Shown in pieces: positions 1 through 7,570 of a stretch of 33,311 nucleotides of DNA; position 1 is the stretch's first letter; each line of letters starts with the position of its first letter. The notes under the pieces were generated by a model. That model did no database searches. It was not told the DNA's origin and saw nothing but the letters and a program-made list of their open reading frames with translations. The DNA lies in NCBI GenBank assembly GCA_964586655.1, contig CAZPGY010000023.1, positions 1-33,311 of the forward strand. Direction: 5' to 3'. Source of the stretch: JAJYSO01 sp964586655. GTDB lineage: Bacteria; Bacteroidota; Bacteroidia; Flavobacteriales; Flavobacteriaceae. The translations under genes were made by a program, and so were the position numbers.

Positions 1-12
1 GAGGCTTTTTTT
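1..12. terminator. Possible 3' half of a terminator cut by the window edge
   Basis: The window opens with GAGGC followed by seven T residues, the form of the descending arm and U-tract of an intrinsic terminator. The ascending arm (expected GCCTC) would lie outside the window, so this cannot be confirmed. Confidence 0.35.
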
Positions 13-16
13 ATTT

Positions 17-49
17 AACTTTCCTAAAGTTCCAAACTTTAGGAAAGTT
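17..49. repeat. 15-bp perfect inverted repeat
   Basis: AACTTTCCTAAAGTT (17-31) and its exact reverse complement (35-49) are separated by three bases. The hairpin overlaps the 3' end of the decayed regulator ORF on the minus strand. Neither flank carries a clear U-tract, so it may be a processing hairpin or protein-binding palindrome rather than a terminator. Confidence 0.6.
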
Positions 50-344
50 TGAAAGAAAAGGGTTTTAATGCGGTTCTCATATTGTTCCTTGAGCTCTTGG
101 AGGAAATCGTAATATGATTAATCTTTCCGAATTGGTGGCAATTGATAAACACCAAGCTGTCTTCAAAAGAGGTCAAATCCACCGGTTTGATTTCTTCTCG
201 CTCTATTTTGTTGTAAGCCCGTTGAGAAGTTTTAAGCGCACTCGTCATATATTGCTGGCTAAGCTCTTTTAGTTCCCTGATTTTCCGTATTCTTCTTTTA
301 TAATACTTGCATTCAAGATTGAATTCAAGTATTAAATGCAACAA
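39..344 (-). pseudogene. Decayed XRE-family HTH regulator
   Basis: The reading frame contains KIRELKELSQQYM, then SQRAYNKIEREEIKP, which is the first half of a Bacteroidota XRE/Cro-type helix-turn-helix. It then jumps straight to VDLTSFEDSLVFINCHQFGKI, which resembles the segment that follows the HTH in these proteins. About 20 residues that normally form the last HTH helices (usually a pattern like LxxLxxISxxLEI) are absent, suggesting an in-frame deletion. The open frame begins at a TTG with no convincing start, and the upstream residues look non-coding. Transcriptional regulation is the family role; this copy probably cannot bind DNA. The adjacent ORF on the other strand is also broken, so the segment looks like decaying DNA. 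The XRE assignment is fairly sure, its inactivity is inference. Confidence 0.5.
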
Positions 345-663
345 AATGAATTGCGGGTGCTATTGGTATTTTTCAAAACAGAAGAGGCAGAAAGGGGCTG
401 TCCTTGTTGTTTTGACTTAGGGGTTAATTTTGACCGCAAACAGTTTTATGTCAATGCCCAAACAGTGTCAAATACGCAATTAGAAGTAGGCGATATTGTG
501 TTAATAATAAATGGAACTGCCTGCCTAAAGTAAAGAAGAATGTGGCTTAGAAGCTTTTAAAAAGGAAAAATTCAGTCAGGTAATGAAAGTGACTGCCCTG
601 TGTGATGGAAAAGAAAAAGTGATTGCTTATCGGGGGCTTACCACCCTCCATATAGGCTTTTAA
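336..663 (+). pseudogene. Frameshifted Cys-containing hypothetical protein
   Basis: An ATG at 336 opens 65 codons ending at TAA 531-533. Translation continues sensibly in the next frame from 532 to TAA 661-663 (KEECGLEAFKKEKFSQVMKV... ending in TLHIGF). Joining the frames near 528-532 gives one protein of about 108 residues with Cys residues in RGCPCCFDLG, TACLK and EECGLE. The good coding character on both sides of the junction supports one gene broken by a one-base indel. I do not recognise the family. It may be a genuine pseudogene or a sequencing error. It lies beside the decayed XRE gene. Confidence 0.4.
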
Positions 664-882
664 TTTACTGAAGAATAGAATCTTAATGATGTTACTTAAT
701 TTAAAAGTTCAGGTTTTATTTACAAGTCCATTGTTTGTGTAGCTGTAATTTTTTTCATTCTATTTTTGGCATTCGCCACAACACCCAAAATTTGATAACC
801 GTATTTTTCTGTTTGTATTCTGCCGGGAATAAAAAAACCGTTATCAGGGGATAACGGTTTTAAAGACGTTGTATGAAGGAAT
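664..882. other. Intergenic region with terminator at its right end
   Basis: AT-rich, with no supportable gene. A minus-strand frame across 720-880 exists only as an extension overlapping the gene at 883 and has no recognisable start or domain. The right end holds the terminator at 830-862. Confidence 0.5.
830..862 (-). terminator. Intrinsic terminator of the zinc-ribbon-family gene
   Basis: AAAACCGTTATC (834-845), loop AGGG, GATAACGGTTTT (850-861). On the minus strand the 12-bp stem is followed by a run of U, 20 bp beyond the stop codon of the gene ending at 883. Confidence 0.85.
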
Positions 883-1665
883 TTAATTGGTAAAGAATTT
901 TTCAATTTTTTCCTTTTCTTCTTCGGCCAGCTTGGGATCCACCAAGATGCGACCGCTGTGTTCATCGATAATAATTTTTTTACGGGAAGCAATCTCCATT
1001 TGAACTTGCGGAGGGATGGTGAAAAATGAACCGCCGGACGCGCCGCGTTCAATGGGGGCTACAGCCAATCCGTTCTTTACGCTGCTGCGGATTCGGGTAT
1101 AGGCCTTGGCCAATCGGTCTTCAAGTTTGTTCTTGTATTCTTCAGACTTTTCAATGAGTTCCTGCTCTTCTTTTTCAGTTTCGGCCATGATGGTATCCAA
1201 CTCCTTTTTCTTTCCTTTCAAATGCTCTTCTCGCTGGCCTATTTTTTCTTTAGTCTGCTCGATGACTTCATTTTTATGCTCTATTTGGGCATAAAATTCT
1301 TTGATGTGCTTTTCGGCCAATTCGATTTCCAGTTCTTGGTATTCGATCTCTTTGGTGATGGCGTTGAATTCTCGGTTATTGCGAACATTGTCTTGTTGCT
1401 CTTTATAACGTTTCATCAAGGCTTTGGCCTCTTCTATAAAATTGCGTTTGTCTGCAATCTTTTGTTCAGTCTCTTTTACTTGCTGGCCAAATTTCTCCAA
1501 ACGAGTGTTGAGACCGGTAATTTCGTCTTGCAAATCCTCAACTTCCAAAGGCAGCTCCCCGCGGAGGTTACGGATTTCGTCAATGCGAGAATCAATAAGT
1601 TGCAAATCATATAGGGAACGAAGTTTCTCTTCGGTGCTGATTTCTTTCTTCTTTTTCTTTGCCAT
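883..1665 (-). CDS. Coiled-coil zinc-ribbon-family protein (DUF164/C4-type) lacking the zinc cysteines
   Basis: This protein of about 260 residues starts with a Lys-rich MAKKKKKE. It then forms a long charged heptad-like coiled coil (about residues 20-190) of the kind seen in the DUF164/C4-type zinc-ribbon family. The C-terminal globular part (GGSFFTIPPQVQMEIASRKK, then IIIDEHSGRILVDP) lies where other members have two CxxC pairs, but the sequence contains no Cys at all. A cysteine-free tail also seems usual in Bacteroidota relatives. The ATG at 1665 is preferred over a TTG at 1671. It lies two bases after the stop of the upstream Nif3-like gene, so the two are translationally linked. Molecular function is not established for the family; a nucleic-acid-related role has been suggested. 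Confidence 0.85.
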   Translation of the reverse strand: MAKKKKKEISTEEKLRSLYDLQLIDSRIDEIRNLRGELPLEVEDLQDEITGLNTRLEKFGQQVKETEQKIADKRNFIEEAKALMKRYKEQQDNVRNNREFNAITKEIEYQELEIELAEKHIKEFYAQIEHKNEVIEQTKEKIGQREEHLKGKKKELDTIMAETEKEEQELIEKSEEYKNKLEDRLAKAYTRIRSSVKNGLAVAPIERGASGGSFFTIPPQVQMEIASRKKIIIDEHSGRILVDPKLAEEEKEKIEKFFTN

Positions 1666-1667
1666 AA

Positions 1668-2762
1668 TCAAGTATATTGAACGGGATTGGTGTTTTTGTC
1701 TGATAAAACGATTGCAAAATTACGAAATTTTTTGATAAGAAAAGTATGAATCAGTTCTTTTGTAAACCGCTCAGACTCAAAATGTCCAATATCGGCTAAT
1801 ATCAGCTGATTTTCGGCCTGAAAGAAGTCGTGGTACTTTAAATCACCGGTGATGTAAATATCGGCTTGACAGCTTTTAGCGGCTTGAATGCCAAAGGCTC
1901 CGCTTCCTCCCAAAACCGCTATCTTTTTGACGGGACGTCCCAAAAGTCGGGAATGTCGAATGACCGATAGCTTAAAAACTTCTTTGACTCGGCGTAAAAA
2001 AGCAGTTGCTTCCATTTCTTGCTCGAGCTCGCCTACCATGCCGATCCCAATATGCTGATTTTTGTTTTCTAAAGAAGTTACCTCATACGCCACTTCTTCA
2101 TATGGGTGGCTGCGGAACAAAGCCTGTAAAACCGCAGTTTGTCGATCTTTGGGGAAAGTAATATTGAGCTGGGTCTCTTCTTCAAATCGCAGTTCACCGC
2201 GTTTTCCAACTTTTGGATCGGAGTCTTCATTGCCTTTAAAACTGCCTTTTCCGTCGATGTTAAAACTGCACTGATCATAATTGCCAATATTGCCGCCGCC
2301 CGCCTTAAAAATAGCCTGACGCACTTTGTCGGCCTCTTTACGGGGAACATAAGTCACCAGTTTTTTTATGGTGTTTGCCTGGGGAATCAATACCCTTTTG
2401 TGTCGTAGGTTCAGTTTCTCACACATCATGGCGTTCACCCCCTTAAAGGAATTGTCCAGTGCCGTGTGAGTGGCATAAATGGCAATGTCGTTTTTGATGG
2501 CTTTCAGGACAGCGCGTTCAACATAGTTTTTGCCGGTCAGGCTTTTGAGCCCTTTAAAAATAATGGGATGAAAACTGATGATCAAGTTGCATTTCTTCTC
2601 CAGTGCCTCTTCTACCACTTCTTCCAGTGTATCATGGGCAATTAATACCCCCTCAACTTCTGCGTGGTAGTCTCCAACCAATAAGCCGACATTGTCAAAA
2701 TCTTCGGCGTAGGAGAGAGGAGCCAGTTCTTCTAAAGCTCGGGTAACGTCCTTGATTTGCAT
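1668..2762 (-). CDS. Nif3-like dinuclear metal centre protein
   Basis: A 364-residue member of the Nif3/YbgI family, which forms hexameric toroids carrying a two-metal site in each subunit. Metal-ligand motifs are visible: SFHP (His65), ATHTALD (His99, Asp103) and a C-terminal ADIGHFESE (His327, Glu331). The central segment, about residues 128-230, is the extra PII-like insert (YVPRKEADKVRQAIFKAGGG, later SHPYEEVAYEV) found in longer family members. The length fits the insert-bearing form. It sits immediately upstream of the coiled-coil zinc-ribbon-family gene, a pairing common in Bacteroidota and suggestive of a shared job. The name Nif3-like GTP cyclohydrolase seen in databases is not well supported biochemically. 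Confidence 0.92.
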   Translation of the reverse strand: MQIKDVTRALEELAPLSYAEDFDNVGLLVGDYHAEVEGVLIAHDTLEEVVEEALEKKCNLIISFHPIIFKGLKSLTGKNYVERAVLKAIKNDIAIYATHTALDNSFKGVNAMMCEKLNLRHKRVLIPQANTIKKLVTYVPRKEADKVRQAIFKAGGGNIGNYDQCSFNIDGKGSFKGNEDSDPKVGKRGELRFEEETQLNITFPKDRQTAVLQALFRSHPYEEVAYEVTSLENKNQHIGIGMVGELEQEMEATAFLRRVKEVFKLSVIRHSRLLGRPVKKIAVLGGSGAFGIQAAKSCQADIYITGDLKYHDFFQAENQLILADIGHFESERFTKELIHTFLIKKFRNFAIVLSDKNTNPVQYT

Positions 2763-2827
2763 AAGCAGATGAAATTTATAATGCGAGGTTTATGTTGTAA
2801 AAATATGTGCTTCTCGGGAATTGTAAA

Positions 2828-2925
2828 TGATACCAAAATGATTTATAGGATAAACTTCAAGGGGCAAGGCAAAAAACTCGCCTTATCGGCAGACGCAGAC
2901 ATAGCCTTAGCCATGACGGGTGTTG
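2828..2925 (-). repeat. Diverged half-copy of the MITE-like palindromic repeat
   Basis: Starts GATACCAAAATG, then ATTTATAGGATAAACTTCAAG, a CAAGGCAAAAAAC block and GCATAGCC/TTAGCCATGAC-like core. These blocks occur in the same order in the reverse complement of 17268-17450. The other arm is missing, replaced by a GTCGAAA-type tail. Alignment by eye only. Confidence 0.5.
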
Positions 2926-3180
2926 AGCTCGTATTGAGTCTGTCGAAATAAAAAGATATGGAACTTAACTATAAATATGGGTTTCATTTGTATGATCTTT
3001 TGGTATTAAGTACAAAGTCTCAAAAATACATAAAATTTTTGTATTGAATTTTTCACAAAAAGAGGTCGTTTAAACTTTTAGGATCGAATCGAGAAATAGA
3101 GATTTTTGTTCCAGATGAAGTCTTTTTTTTTGCACTGCATAGCCGAGCTATGGAGTAAGAAAAAGGCAAAATATGGGGCA

Positions 3181-3198
3181 ATCCCGAAACTTCGGGAT
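3181..3198. repeat. TCCCGAA-TTCGGGA hairpin
   Basis: Perfect 8-bp stem ATCCCGAA/TTCGGGAT with a two-base loop, flanked by GCA and GC. Similar in form to the hairpin at 10000-10017. Confidence 0.55.
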
Positions 3199-3609
3199 GC
3201 AGTCAATAATAGAAAGTTTAAATGAGCTCTTGTTATTGATAAGACCGGAGTATAAAAAAAAATTAAAGTTTTCAATAAAATAAGGCGGAAGAAGAGGGAG
3301 GAGAAGAATGAGTTTTTAATGTGGAATCTAAAACTGAAAGACTGACTGAAACAGGCATATTTCAATTGAAGAGGGAGGATGTGGACAATCTGTTTTTGAG
3401 ATGAGACTGATGAGAATCAAATAATAAATTTAAGTGAATAAAGCAGGATATTTCGCGACTGACAAAATGTCAAATATATAATTTAATTTATTTATTACCA
3501 GTTTTTTATGTAGTATCATATAAAGTATAAGTTTAATATTGATTTTCGTCAAATAATTTTGAGTGTGGTCCGTAAATTCTGTCTTGATTTGGAGGGGAAA
3601 TTGATTATT

Positions 3610-4332
3610 TTAATTCCATAATTTTCGTTCCGGATATATTTTATTCAGGATTTTTTCCTTTCTTTTGGGAAGGATAAAAGTGGTCGTATAGAAAACAAAA
3701 AGGCAGAGCACCGTAAAAATAGCGAGACCAAAAGCTTGGAGAGGCTCATGCAGAATTTGATGGTAACCAGGTATATTTATGAAGTAAACCGGAAAGGCAA
3801 TCAAAGTACCCATTCCGCCGATATTGGTGAGGAGCTCTTCCAGGAGATAAACCTTGGCCCTTTTTTTCCTTCGTTTTTGAAAAGCAATTCTATTTTTGAC
3901 ACTATAACTGATGATACCGATATAAATAGCCAGCAGTAGGGTGCATAAGCCTATCAAGCTGTAAATCGACTGCATCATTAAAAAAGAAATTCCTGTTGCG
4001 AGCGTAAGGGCAAAGATGTATTTGGGTTGGAGCAGTTGCTTCAATAGAACTCGCCCGATAATTCGGTAATATCTTTTGGTGATTGCTTTTTGATGGGCTT
4101 TGATGACATCCGCAAAACCGATGACACCAAACTTTTTAAATTCCAGTTGTAAGTTTTCTTCAAAACTTAAATGAGGCTGGGTTAACCAGCGTTTTTCCAT
4201 CCCATTGGCCAAGTGGTCGACCAACTCGGTTTGTAAATCGTAGTATTCTACATAGTGTTGTCGGGTAAATGTGTAAAGTGCTTCTACCTCTTTTGAATCT
4301 ATTTTTCGGGATTTCGTGACCTTATTATGCAT
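3610..4332 (-). CDS. PadR-associated membrane protein with HAAS-like N-terminal domain
   Basis: A 240-residue protein. Residues about 10-75 (FTRQHYVEYYDLQTELVDHL, then ME..W and an FKKFG segment) resemble the HAAS/DUF1700 domain, a helical cytoplasmic module commonly encoded beside PadR regulators. About four hydrophobic segments follow (near 110-125, 128-148, 175-195 and 200-222), so the rest is an inner-membrane domain. It lies 17 bp after padR on the same strand, so the two are almost certainly one operon. By analogy with other PadR-HAAS pairs it may relay a membrane signal or modulate PadR; no enzymatic motif is visible. The C-terminus is basic (KRKEKILNKIYPERKLWN). Confidence 0.8.
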   Translation of the reverse strand: MHNKVTKSRKIDSKEVEALYTFTRQHYVEYYDLQTELVDHLANGMEKRWLTQPHLSFEENLQLEFKKFGVIGFADVIKAHQKAITKRYYRIIGRVLLKQLLQPKYIFALTLATGISFLMMQSIYSLIGLCTLLLAIYIGIISYSVKNRIAFQKRRKKRAKVYLLEELLTNIGGMGTLIAFPVYFINIPGYHQILHEPLQAFGLAIFTVLCLFVFYTTTFILPKRKEKILNKIYPERKLWN

Positions 4333-4349
4333 TTATTTAAACAATTAAG

Positions 4350-4682
4350 TCAGACGGTTTTGGGATTGACAATCCACTGCAGACTGTCTATAAAGGCTCG
4401 CAATTCATCAATTTTTTTCGAGGTTTCACGTTGACCGTCTTCGGTGAGCTTATAATATTTTCGCAATCGGTGGTTGACTTGTTTTACTTCAGCCGTTAAG
4501 AGACCATCGGCTTCCAGTTTATGCAGCGCGGGATAAAGGGCACCTTCCGTGATTTGGAGTCTTCCCTTGGTCAGTGTTTTTACTTTTTGTGTTATTTCAT
4601 ATCCATACATCCGGTCGTGTGTTTCCAGCAACTTTAATATAATGGTGCGTAAACTACCTTTATATAACTTGGATGTGGCCAT
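4350..4682 (-). CDS. PadR-family transcriptional regulator
   Basis: A 110-residue protein with the PadR winged helix-turn-helix: SLRTIILKLLETHDRMYGYE, then the recognition region ITEGALYPALHKLEADGLL, the wing and KYYKLTEDGQ. A short helix follows for dimerisation, typical of the small (subfamily 2) PadR type. It is the first gene of a two-gene operon with the HAAS-like membrane protein. A TATATTTG -7 element (minus strand, 4707-4700) and a perfect CCTAAG-GAA-CTTAGG palindrome (4723-4737) lie just upstream, so autorepression is likely. The ligand is unknown. Confidence 0.93.
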   Translation of the reverse strand: MATSKLYKGSLRTIILKLLETHDRMYGYEITQKVKTLTKGRLQITEGALYPALHKLEADGLLTAEVKQVNHRLRKYYKLTEDGQRETSKKIDELRAFIDSLQWIVNPKTV

Positions 4683-4699
4683 GAAAATATAAGTTTAGA

Positions 4700-4737
4700 C
4701 AAATATATAACAAATTTACACCCCTAAGGAACTTAGG
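4700..4737 (-). promoter_or_regulatory. padR promoter with palindromic candidate operator
   Basis: On the minus strand a TATATTTG -7 box (4707-4700) matches the Bacteroidota TAnnTTTG consensus, 18 bp before the padR ATG. The 15-bp palindrome CCTAAGGAACTTAGG (4723-4737) covers the region where the -33 element would lie, a position suitable for repression. Proposed target: PadR itself. Confidence 0.55.
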
Positions 4738-4781
4738 TATTATATTTTCAATGAAAGTTTATGGAGGAGTTTTAAAGTGGC

Positions 4782-4816
4782 TTTGCGGTTTTATTTTCAG
4801 GAATATTTTATCTTCG
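4782..4816 (+). promoter_or_regulatory. lpxK promoter
   Basis: TTTG at 4782-4785 and TATCTTCG at 4809-4816 (one mismatch to TAnnTTTG), separated by 23 bp. The ATG at 4822 is only five bases after the -7 box, implying little or no 5' leader. Confidence 0.5.
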
Positions 4817-4821
4817 CCAAG

Positions 4822-5826
4822 ATGCGAAACCTCAGAAAAATATTATGGCCTTTTGCTTGCTTGTACGGCGGCATTGTTTGGCTGCGCAATAAGTTTTTTG
4901 ATTGGCGTTGGCTGACTTCTAAAAGTTATGATTTTCCGGTGCTGAGTGTAGGGAATCTCAGTGTGGGTGGAACCGGAAAAACCCCTATGATTGAATACTT
5001 GATTCGGTTGCTTAAAACAGATTACCGATTGGCCACTTTGAGCCGCGGCTATAAACGAGAAACTGCCGGATTTCGGTTGCTCACGGGTAAAGAAACGGCC
5101 CGAGAAGTGGGAGACGAGCCGCTCCAGTTTAAAGTCAAATTTCCCAATATTCGAGTGGCTGTAGAGGCTGATCGCCAAAATGGAATTGCCAGGCTTCGTC
5201 GATTAACCCCTCCTCCCGAAGTGATTTTACTTGATGATGCTTTCCAGCATCGAAAAGTCAATCCGAGTTATTCGATTTTACTGACCTCTTACGATCGCAT
5301 TTATGCCGATGATTTGATGCTGCCGGCCGGGAATCTGCGGGAACCAGTCTCGGGTGCTCGACGTGCTCAAACGGTGGTGGTTACCAAGTGCCCGCCTCAA
5401 TTATCTTTAGAAGAACAAAATCGGCTTAAAACAAAATTAAATTTGCGGTCCAATCAAAAACTGTTTTTTTCTTATATCGGATATGCGGAAACGGTCACTA
5501 ACGGGCAACAAAAAATGCCACTGACAGCGCTAAATGATTTTTGTTTGGTTACCGGAATTGCCAAACCACAGCCTTTGGTCGATTATTTGACAGCCAAAGA
5601 ATTTCGGTTTGTCCATCGGAAATTTCCCGATCATCATCATTTTTCCCAGCGTGAGATCGCTGATTTAGCAAAGCAAGAGCTCATTTTGACTACTGAAAAA
5701 GATTTTATGCGGCTGCAACATAAAATTCCGCTAAACAAATTGTTTTATATTCCTATCAAACAGCAATTTATAAACGATAAGAAAGCCTTTGATCAACTTA
5801 TTTTAGAGGCGGTAGCAGCCTGTTGA
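4822..5826 (+). CDS. lpxK: Tetraacyldisaccharide 4'-kinase (lipid A biosynthesis)
   Basis: LpxK phosphorylates the 4' position of tetraacyldisaccharide-1-phosphate to make lipid IVA at the inner membrane. The 334-residue product has an N-terminal amphipathic/membrane segment (LRKILWPFACLYGGIVWLRN), the P-loop VGNLSVGGTGKT (43-54), GDEP (97-100) and DDAFQH (138-143), all LpxK hallmarks. The ATG at 4822 is chosen over an upstream GTG at 4777 because the family starts near MRNLRK and a -7 promoter box lies between the two. A TIGR01777 gene follows after a terminator-like hairpin. The gene implies a lipid A-containing outer membrane. Confidence 0.93.
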   Translation: MRNLRKILWPFACLYGGIVWLRNKFFDWRWLTSKSYDFPVLSVGNLSVGGTGKTPMIEYLIRLLKTDYRLATLSRGYKRETAGFRLLTGKETAREVGDEPLQFKVKFPNIRVAVEADRQNGIARLRRLTPPPEVILLDDAFQHRKVNPSYSILLTSYDRIYADDLMLPAGNLREPVSGARRAQTVVVTKCPPQLSLEEQNRLKTKLNLRSNQKLFFSYIGYAETVTNGQQKMPLTALNDFCLVTGIAKPQPLVDYLTAKEFRFVHRKFPDHHHFSQREIADLAKQELILTTEKDFMRLQHKIPLNKLFYIPIKQQFINDKKAFDQLILEAVAAC

Positions 5827-5846
5827 AAGTCTGTTAAACTCCTACT

Positions 5847-5875
5847 AAACGCCCTTCCTAATTGGGGGTGTTTTC
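5847..5875 (+). terminator. Intrinsic terminator after lpxK
   Basis: AAACGCCC (5847-5854) pairs with GGGTGTTT (5866-5873, one G-U pair), followed by further T residues, 20 bp beyond the lpxK stop. Confidence 0.65.
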
Positions 5876-5896
5876 TTATATTTCTAAAAAATAACT

Positions 5897-6817
5897 ATGC
5901 GATTGCTCATTACGGGAGCCACGGGAATGATAGGACGAAGCATAGTCAAACAGTGCCTTAAGCGTGATTATCAGGTTCACTTTTTGACTACTGATGTCGA
6001 GAAGCTCAACAATTTTCAGGGGTGTCGAGGCTTTCATTGGAATCCTCAAAAAATGGAAATCGATAAAGACTGTCTCACAGGTGTTGATAAGATTATTCAT
6101 TTGGCCGGAGCTCCCATTTCTAAACGCTGGACCAAGACTTATAAAAAACAGATTGTCAAAAGCAGGGTAGACACCGCACAGCTTTTATTTGATACGCTGG
6201 TGAAAGAAAAGCATCAGGTTTCCCATTTTATTTCGGCCAGTGCCATCGGTATTTATCCAAGTTCCCCCGATCGCTTGTATGATGAGGATTCTCCAGAAGT
6301 TGCCGATGACTTTTTAGGCCGAGTGGTACAGGATTGGGAAGCCGCTGCCGATCAATTTAAAGCACTGGATATGGCAGTCGCCAAAATTAGAATTGGATTG
6401 GTTTTGTCTCAAGAAGGAGGTTTTTTAAAGGCAATTAAAACCCCTATTTCTATCTTTGCGGGCTCGTGTTTGGGGAGTGGCCAGCAGTGGCAGTCTTGGA
6501 TTCACCTCAAAGATTTGGTCAGTTTATTCCTCTTTGTAGCAGAAAACAATCAAGTTGGCGTTTTTAATGCTGTGGCTCCTCATCCGGTTAAACAAAAGAA
6601 AATAATCAAGCAGGTAGCTCATCATTTGCAACGTCCTGTGTTGTTGCCGCCCATTCCGGGGGTGTTTTTGCGTATGATTTTAGGAGAAATGGCCGTCATG
6701 GTTTTATCGAGTCAACTCATTCGGAGTAAACGATTAGACGAAAAGGGCTTTTACTTTAAATATCATCACCTCAGCAATGCATTGAAGGATTTATATGGAA
6801 CGCCTGCTGCTCAATGA
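5897..6817 (+). CDS. TIGR01777-family SDR epimerase/oxidoreductase
   Basis: A 306-residue protein with an N-terminal Rossmann fold showing GATGMIG (7-13), then IIHLAGAPI and SAIGIYP segments, as in NAD(P)-dependent extended short-chain dehydrogenases of the YfcH/TIGR01777 group. The C-terminus (PGVFLRMILGEMAVMVLSSQ followed by LIRSKRL and a short helical end) matches the DUF1731 cap of that family. Substrate and physiological role are unknown. It has its own start after the lpxK terminator; a weak TATATTTC element precedes the ATG. The downstream gene is convergent, only two bases away, with no room for a dedicated terminator. Confidence 0.92.
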   Translation: MRLLITGATGMIGRSIVKQCLKRDYQVHFLTTDVEKLNNFQGCRGFHWNPQKMEIDKDCLTGVDKIIHLAGAPISKRWTKTYKKQIVKSRVDTAQLLFDTLVKEKHQVSHFISASAIGIYPSSPDRLYDEDSPEVADDFLGRVVQDWEAAADQFKALDMAVAKIRIGLVLSQEGGFLKAIKTPISIFAGSCLGSGQQWQSWIHLKDLVSLFLFVAENNQVGVFNAVAPHPVKQKKIIKQVAHHLQRPVLLPPIPGVFLRMILGEMAVMVLSSQLIRSKRLDEKGFYFKYHHLSNALKDLYGTPAAQ

Positions 6818-6819
6818 AT

Positions 6820-7545
6820 TTAATTACTGGCTTGACCGATTTGTGTGTTGGCCCTAAATTGGAGGGTCAGCTGCATATAGGGACTCATTAATTCCTGGTT
6901 ATCAAAAAGGATGTACCATTTCCGCAGGTCTATACTGAAGGGTTCTATTTGCAATTTGAGGCTTTGCTTGTCAATAAGTTTGATACTCCCCGGAATATGG
7001 AGGCTCCTGGTCGTTCCTTTCAAAGTGAGGTTTGCGATGAATATATTTTTTCCGTCTATTGTTTTATGATCAATAATTTCAAGCAGTCCATAAGGATAAT
7101 CATTGACACTAAAACCCCAGCCTTCTTTTCCCTTGACCAAACCTTTGAGGTGTGCCTGCAGCATGGGACGTTCTTTTTGTGAGGCATTGGTGACTCTCAA
7201 AGTTCCCATAATCAAGGATACTTTTGCCGTTTCTATTTGTTTTTCGGGCGTTAGGGTAATGACGCCACGTCCTATTTTAAAAACTCCCTGATAGGCGGCT
7301 CCTTGTAAACGATCAGCCTTCCAATGCACCTCATAAGCCCGGGGTTCTATTTTATATACCTTTGCATGTTTATTGATGTTTTCACGGGGTTGGGCTTCTT
7401 TAATTTGAACATAATTGTCGGGTACCTCATAGGTAGATTCGGATTTTGCTTGATTGTGTTGCTGAGTTTGTTGATTTTTACAAGCAATCAGCGTCAACAA
7501 TATAAGAGCTGCCGCAAGGAGATAGGTCGAATGGAGATGCCGCAT
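6820..7545 (-). CDS. YceI-like domain lipoprotein
   Basis: The preferred start at 7545 gives 241 residues beginning MRHLHSTYLLAAALILLTLIAC, a clear lipoprotein signal with Cys22 as the lipidated residue. An in-frame start at 7584 would overlap the upstream acyl-CoA ligase stop and add a basic tail before the signal. After a Gln/polar linker, residues about 70-235 contain YceI-type features: YKIEPRAYEVHWKADRLQGA, a VSLIMGTLRVTN segment, LTLKGTTRSLHIPG and FSIDLRKWYILFD. YceI-like proteins are lipocalin-shaped barrels that bind isoprenoid or lipid-like molecules in the periplasm. It probably shares a transcript with the acyl-CoA ligase gene 25 bp upstream. The ligand is unknown. Confidence 0.85.
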   Translation of the reverse strand: MRHLHSTYLLAAALILLTLIACKNQQTQQHNQAKSESTYEVPDNYVQIKEAQPRENINKHAKVYKIEPRAYEVHWKADRLQGAAYQGVFKIGRGVITLTPEKQIETAKVSLIMGTLRVTNASQKERPMLQAHLKGLVKGKEGWGFSVNDYPYGLLEIIDHKTIDGKNIFIANLTLKGTTRSLHIPGSIKLIDKQSLKLQIEPFSIDLRKWYILFDNQELMSPYMQLTLQFRANTQIGQASN

Positions 7546-7570
7546 TGAAGAGTTTTTAAAGCGTTTTAAT

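Larger units (their letters stand above)
2763..3609. other. 847-bp AT-rich gap with repeat remnants
   Basis: No gene can be supported; the frames at 2757-2951 (+) and 3078-3365 (-) are low-complexity translations of repeats. Contents: a half-length relative of the 17.3-kb palindromic element (2828-2925), a GTTGAGCTCGTATTGAGTCTGTCGAAA stretch read from 2926 to 2952 (shown here only by its position), a CATAGC-GCTATG hairpin near 3138-3152, and a TCCCGAA/TTCGGGA hairpin (3181-3198). Confidence 0.6.

Noticed and set aside
720..1052. 110-codon minus-strand ORF
   Set aside because: Overlaps the zinc-ribbon-family gene and its terminator in another frame; composition is that of a shadow.
2757..2951. 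64-codon plus-strand ORF
   Set aside because: It translates the repeat at 2828-2952; no domain, and it overlaps the start of the Nif3-like gene.
3078..3365. 95-codon minus-strand ORF, Phe/Ser-rich
   Set aside because: Low-complexity translation of an AT-rich repeat region containing a hairpin; no start context or homology recognised.
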